Assembly (NCBI GenBank): GCA_009746045.1
Contig: RPFO01000059.1
Span: forward strand, 620,501 to 684,500
From: Mesostigma viride
Taxonomy: Eukaryota > Streptophyta > Mesostigmatophyceae > Mesostigmatales > Mesostigmataceae
Length of the DNA: 64,000 nt
Direction of reading: 5' to 3'
Positions 59,386-64,000 of this stretch are shown piece by piece. The position numbers were made by a program, and so were the translations under genes. Under the pieces are notes generated by a model. That model did not search any database. It was not told the DNA's origin and was given only the letters and a program-made list of their open reading frames with translations. Each line of letters opens with the position of its first letter. Position 1 is the stretch's first letter.

Positions 59386-61595
59386 CTAGTCACCAGCAGG
59401 CCCCCCTTGCTCTTCCGCTGGCATGACAAAGAACTCCACGTGGGTGACCCTGGCCGCGTCCTGCGAGACCTGCGCGCCACCCTGGGCGCCACCCTGTGCC
59501 GCCGTTGACGTTCCGTCTGGATTCCTGTCCCCCCGCCGCCCGGCTGAGTGACCCCCCCCCCACCCCCCATTGAGTTGCTGCCCCCACCGCCCATGCCAAA
59601 CACCGGGTGTCCCCTCATGGATATGATGTGCTGCACCTTGAGCAGGCCGCGGTAGTCCATGGACACTTTACTGCCGCGGTGGTCCCGCAGCACCCCTGCG
59701 GGAATGTTGCAGGTGGTGGCCTTGAGGTACTTGTGCTTGTAGCTGCTTGCATGCCACGGAGTGGACAAGTGGGGGCCATCACATGCATGCCAAAAAACAA
59801 GCCAGGTGGGCAGGCCGCACCCAGAACCATCAGATGGCCACGTTTCGCTATTCTCACTGTTGCCACGGTGACACGCTACAGTTGATCATCGAACTGTTAA
59901 TAACCGAACTGTAACCCTGCCCCATGGCCTCGTGCAACTAACTACTGCCGCAATGCCTGGGATGCATTCTCCTAGACGCAACCAGCACACAGTTTACCCA
60001 TGCTGCCATGCTGCTGCCATGCTTGCAAACTTGCTCATGATGCCACCCTTAGGTGCGCCCCCCCCCCAAAAAAAAGAAAGGGCCAGATGGGACATACCCA
60101 TCCATCCCCCTCTCGTGGTCCAAGCAAGCATGTACTATGGAGTACTACCACATTCCATGGATGTACCACCATGTAGGCTCTGATCCTGATTCCTGGCCCA
60201 ACCAGGGCAGGCGGGCGTACAAACAGATGCGCTAGCCCATGGCCATAACAAGCAGGTGAGACGGACGCAGGACCACCACGTGCACAACCCGATCAAGAAC
60301 ACAAAAAGCAAAATCGCGCACACGTACGAGCACGTGCCCTAGGCACAAGCTGCAATCAACAAGGAACGGACGTGAGCAACTGGGTGATGTGCACGTACGA
60401 GCTGGCAAGCTTGCTCTCGCACACAAAGTTGATGAAGAGATCGGACTCATAGCTGTTGATCAGCTCGATCTGGCGGCGCGCGGCACAAGGGGGCGCGAGT
60501 GGCAGCGCAAGGAGGACAAGAGAGGCACAAGTGAAGATCCACGCGTAAGCAACTGGCAGTCGCTTACGGAAGCATCAGTGATGCGAGGGCGGTCAGCAAT
60601 TTCAAGGGGGGGGGGGGGGCATCGATTCTGGCCATCACGTCTCCAGCGCGCCAGGAGTGCTGACCCAAATTTCCAGGGGTTGGGGAGCAATAAAATATGG
60701 ACATGTTGATGGAAAGAGCAGGGTTTAAGATTCCGAAGGAACTCTCAAAAAGCTTTTCTATGGAAGCAGGTCTGCATGAGCCACCGTGCGACTGGTGTCA
60801 CTGAACATTGTGTTTTCTAGTACCTGCCAACGAAAATAAAAAATTTTATTAATTTATGCGATTGTGAATTGTAATTTTTTTAAATGAGTTGCAATATTGA
60901 AGAATCTTCTATATTATAGAATTCATCCTCAGTAGCTCAGTGGTAGAGCGGTCGGCTGTTAACCAAGCCGCTGCTACCAAGTGCACACAAGAGCGCCAAC
61001 CAAGGAAAGGTTAGAGTTTGCTGGCTGCATGGAGACCGGAGCGTCAACCTGTGGGGGCGTGACATGGTTGCATCAGACATGGGCAGATACCTGCGGCTGA
61101 CATGACCATTCATACCTGCAGGCTGCCGTGCCCGTCCGCGTTGAAGACGACCTCCTGTGGGTCGGGTGAGATGATCACGTCCACGTTGCTGGCGGGCCAC
61201 TCGAGGTCTTCGATCACCTCCTTGAGCGCGCTGGCCTGTGGGTGTGTCGCAAACACAGGGGTAAAGCACCCACAGACACACACACACACACACACACATG
61301 CTTGAGCGCGCTGGCCTGTGGGCAGGAGTAAAGCACCCACAGACACACACACACACACACACATGCTTGAGCGCGCTGGCCTGTGGGCAGGAGTAAAGCA
61401 CCCACGGACACACACACACACACACACACATGCTTGAGCGCGCTGGCCTGTGGGCAGGAGTAAAGCACCCACGGACACACACACACACACACATGCTTGA
61501 GCGCGCTTGCCTGTGGGCAGGAGTAAAGCACCCACAGACACACACACACACACACACACATGCTTGAGCGCGCTGGCCTGTGGGCAGGAGTAAAG

Positions 61596-61631
<36 letters not shown>

Positions 61632-63485
61632 CTTGAGCGCGCTGGCCTGTGGGCAGGAGTAAAGCACCCACGGACACACACACACACACACACATGCTTG
61701 AGCGCGCTGGCCTGTGGGCAGGAGTAAAGCACCCACAGACACACACACACACACACACATGCTTGAGCGCGCTGGCCTGTGGGCAGGGGTAAAGCACCCA
61801 CGGACACACACACACACACACACACATGCTTGAGCGCGCTGGCCTGTGGGCAGGAGTAAAGCACTCACGGACACACACACACACACACATGCTTGAGCGC
61901 GCTGGCCTGTCGGAGCTACGCCACGCATGGCCGACACGGGGGTCAGAGGCGCAACAGGTGCAAACATGGACACAGACTTCTGGGAGATCACCCCTTGCAT
62001 GATGGCCTGGAGAGTTCCACACATATCAAGCATTGGTTGTCTCCTTGATATCAAGGGCATGCTTCATTTTTAGTAATTTTTCTGGAAGAGCACACTTCGA
62101 AGAATTTGCGAAGCCAATTTATTTGGAGAGGCGTGAATAGCGGACGCATTTTGAGCATTTCCATGGGCATCGACCAGTTGGACGGTGGATCTTGGCGCAA
62201 AACTCTTGACTCTACGGCTAAGATGGTACGACAAAAACAGGATCGAGGGAGTTCGGGGAAAACGCACGTCAAACTGTAACCCATCCATCCATCCATCCGG
62301 CATCCATCCATCCATCCCTGGTCCATCCAAATAATTTGCGCATCTTTGCAAGTATATAAGGGTGGCCTGCAAACTGTGCTCCGCCACTGTGGTCTTCACG
62401 GGCAAGTTAGAACGCACGTTACATGATATTCTCTAAGTTTGTTACACATCGCACACATAGATACAATTATAGATCAAATGCAATCGGAAAATGTACGTGG
62501 CACGTCCTCCGCATGGACGGGCATGCCCACAGAAGCACACAACTTGTTACACGTAGCTCTAGCACACCACCGTGACATGGTCATGGTCAGGAGCGCACGG
62601 TGTCGACCCCAGGCCCTTGGCTTCCCCAGACCCCGGGCCCTTGTCTTCTGTAGACCCATTCCCTATTCCCTATTCCCTATTCCCTATTCCCTATTCCCTA
62701 TTCCCTATTCCCTATTCCCTATTCCCTATTCCCTATTCCCTATTCCCTATTCCCTATTCCCTATTCCCTATTCCCTATTCCCTATTCCCTATTCCCTATT
62801 CCCTATTCCCTATTCCCTATTCCCTATTCCCTATTCCCTATTCCCTATTCCCTAATCCCTATTCCCTATTCCCTATTCCCTATTCCCTATTCCCTATTCC
62901 CTATTCCCTATACCCTATTCCCTATTCCCTATTCCCTATTCCCTATTCCCTATTCCCTATTCCCTATTCCCTATTCCCTATTCCCTAATCCCTATTCCCT
63001 ATTCCCTATTCCTTATTCCCTATTCCTTATTCCCTATTCCCTATTCCCTATTCCCTATTCCCTATTCCCTATTCCCTATTCCCTATTCCCTATTCCCTAT
63101 TCCCTATTCCCTATTCCCTATTCCCTATTCCCTATTCCCTATTCCCTATTCCCCATTCCCTTTTCCCTAGACCCTAGACCCTAGACCCTAGACCCTAGAC
63201 CCTAGACCCTAGACCCTAGACCCTAGACCCTAGACCCTAGACCCTTAACCCTTAACCCTACCCCCTGCGCTTCCCTACCTCCTGCCCCCCCGCTTCTATA
63301 CCCTTTGCTTCCCTAGCCCCTAGACCCTCAGCCCTTGGCCTCACCTTGACCGCAAACGAGGCGGGTGGCACCCCGTCCTCATCGTCCTTCAACGCGAACT
63401 CGGTCGGTAGGTCCTCCAGGTCCAGCATGCTCGTCTTCACGTACGCGTCCATGGAGGAGTAGGTGCTGCCGCCCGCGCCTGAGTC
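59386..63485 (-). CDS. RAD1: RAD1 checkpoint clamp subunit, 3' four exons
   Basis: Subunit of the 9-1-1 (RAD9-RAD1-HUS1) sliding clamp that is loaded at damaged DNA in the nucleus and activates the checkpoint kinase. Exons (minus): 63345-63485, 61116-61235, 60399-60469, 59386-59742; the first two junctions are phase 0 and the third splits a Ser codon. The joined protein reads ..[76 protein letters not shown], closely following plant RAD1. The C-terminus [13 protein letters not shown] ends at TAG 59386-59388. Between QHII and VTHVEFF is a Gly-rich insertion whose frame must shift by one base, at or near the run of ten C (plus strand) at 59552-59561; an assembly slip is the simplest reading. 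The N-terminal half lies right of the window. Confidence 0.85.
60826..60964 (+). other. plastid DNA insertion (NUPT) in a RAD1 intron
   Basis: An AT-rich block, quite unlike its surroundings, leads into a 39-base tRNA start. High A+T, a plastid-type tRNA 5' half and abrupt return to GC-rich sequence at 60965 point to transferred plastid DNA. The left edge is approximate. Confidence 0.7.
60926..60964 (+). pseudogene. trnN-GUU: plastid trnN(GUU) 5' half
   Basis: The sequence runs from the acceptor strand (TCCTCAGTAGCTCAGTGG) through the D arm and into the anticodon loop, with GTT inside CTGTTAACC, exactly as in plastid and cyanobacterial tRNA-Asn. It stops after the anticodon loop; no T arm or 3' acceptor follows, so it is not functional. 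Confidence 0.85.
61236..61915 (-). repeat. ~66-bp array built from the RAD1 3' splice site
   Basis: Ten tandem units. On the minus strand each carries GCACTTTACTCCTGCCCACAG then GCCAGCGCGCTCAAGCATG and a (TG)n run. The genuine acceptor is CACCCACAG followed by exon bases GCCAGCGCGCTCAAGG (61235 downward). Each unit thus repeats an acceptor plus the first 15 exon bases. The number of TG units varies between copies. Confidence 0.92.
62656..63160. repeat. heptanucleotide array (TTCCCTA)n, ~70 copies
   Basis: Nearly perfect, with a few TAATCCC, TTCCTTA and TACCCTA variants, in the long RAD1 intron. One step away from the plant telomere heptamer CCCTAAA. Confidence 0.95.
63165..63260. repeat. heptanucleotide array (CCCTAGA)n ending in CCCTTAA
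   Basis: About eleven CCCTAGA units, then CCCTTAACCCTTAACCCTA. Follows directly on the TTCCCTA array and keeps the same 7-bp period. Confidence 0.93.
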
Positions 63486-63603
63486 CTGCCGTGCGCTGCG
63501 CACGACATTGCCCCATGGGTAGAGGGTGAGGGGCGATGGGTAGATGGCCGGGATGCAAGGATGGCATCGGAAAGGAAAAGGGTTGCAAGACGTGGAAGGA
63601 TAT

Positions 63604-63789
63604 GGGTGGGTGGGTGGGTGGGTGGGTGGGTGGGTGGGTGGGTGGGTGGGTGGGTGGGTGGGTGGGTGGGTGGGTGGGTGGGTGGGTGGGTGGGTGGGTG
63701 GGTGGGTGGGTGGGTGGGTGGGTGGGTGGGTGGGTGGGTGGGTGGGTGGGTGGGTGGGTGGGTGGGTGGGTGGGTGGGTGGGTGGGTGG
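63604..63789. repeat. (GGGT)n microsatellite, ~46 copies
   Basis: A perfect tetranucleotide array in the RAD1 intron just upstream of exon 63345-63485. G-runs every four bases could form G-quadruplexes on the plus strand. Confidence 0.97.
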
Positions 63790-64000
63790 CCGCATGGATG
63801 ACATTGAAGTGTGTAAGAAGCCATGTGTGGGTAGCAGGGAAGGGGGTGAGTGCTACCGTCATACTGACACATGTGCAGGGGCCAGCAGGGGTTCCACGTG
63901 AGACTGTGTGGGTTGCTGTGACATGTTCTGCTGCACACAGCAGGGCAGGCCGGTAGGGGCGCATGCCAAGGGTTATCGATCTATGCACTGAATGCGGCCA
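63790..64000. other. RAD1 intronic sequence to window edge, nothing recognised
   Basis: No conserved RAD1 N-terminal block is readable on the minus strand here. Confidence 0.5.

Noticed and set aside
60926-60998. Functional tRNA-Asn gene
   Set aside because: Only the 5' half is present; the sequence after the anticodon loop cannot complete the anticodon stem, T arm or acceptor.
62572-62988. Frames encoding Phe-Pro-Ile-Pro-Tyr-Ser-Leu repeats
   Set aside because: Translation of the (TTCCCTA)n array; the real content here is a RAD1 intron.
63258-63938. Frame with long Thr-His-Pro-Pro repeats joined to a RAD1-like segment
   Set aside because: Only 63345-63485 is exon; the repeat part comes from (GGGT)n and lies beyond the acceptor.

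Overview
The window is nuclear DNA of a eukaryote, most probably a green alga. Protein-coding genes are split by many short GT-AG exons and introns packed with simple repeats. One gene is a chlorophyll b reductase of the NOL type with an apparent plastid transit peptide, and one intron holds a fragment of plastid trnN. Species assignment is inference; a chlorarachniophyte nucleus cannot be excluded.

Layout. Positions 1-4896 are one hexanucleotide array. From 6.0 to 17.0 kb the minus strand carries the 5' two thirds of a phospholipid:diacylglycerol acyltransferase (PDAT), its introns loaded with minisatellites, a MITE and a TTAA-bounded transposon; its 3' end is not visible. Head to head with it at 17.6-20.3 kb (plus) is the NOL-like chlorophyll b reductase, complete in four exons. 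At 21.3-35.9 kb (minus) is a complete 20-exon VPS10/sortilin-type sorting receptor, and head to head with it at 36.7-45.7 kb (plus) an eight-exon ubiquitin-specific protease of the USP30/UBP27 type. From 46.2 to 58.7 kb is a retrotransposon nest: a nearly complete endonuclease-bearing non-LTR reverse transcriptase, younger and older truncated relatives, two oppositely oriented ORF1 units, and LINE 3' ends sharing a hairpin with short-repeat tails. From 59.4 to 63.5 kb (minus) are the last four exons of RAD1, the checkpoint clamp subunit; its 5' part lies beyond the right edge.

Function. PDAT and NOL share a 571-bp intergenic region. One makes storage lipid from membrane lipid and the other starts breakdown of chlorophyll b, so coordinated dismantling of thylakoids is a plausible reason for the pairing. 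The exon models here were derived by joining reading frames at GT-AG boundaries; all phases are consistent and the joined proteins read through the family-conserved blocks.

Most unusual feature. At about a dozen exon-intron boundaries in five genes, the last ~15-30 bases of the exon plus the 5' splice site (or, in RAD1, the 3' splice site plus the first exon bases) are found again, once to ten times, inside the adjoining intron. Introns in this genome appear to grow by copying their own splice junctions. Three transposons with different terminal repeats but the same TTAA flanks are a second notable feature.
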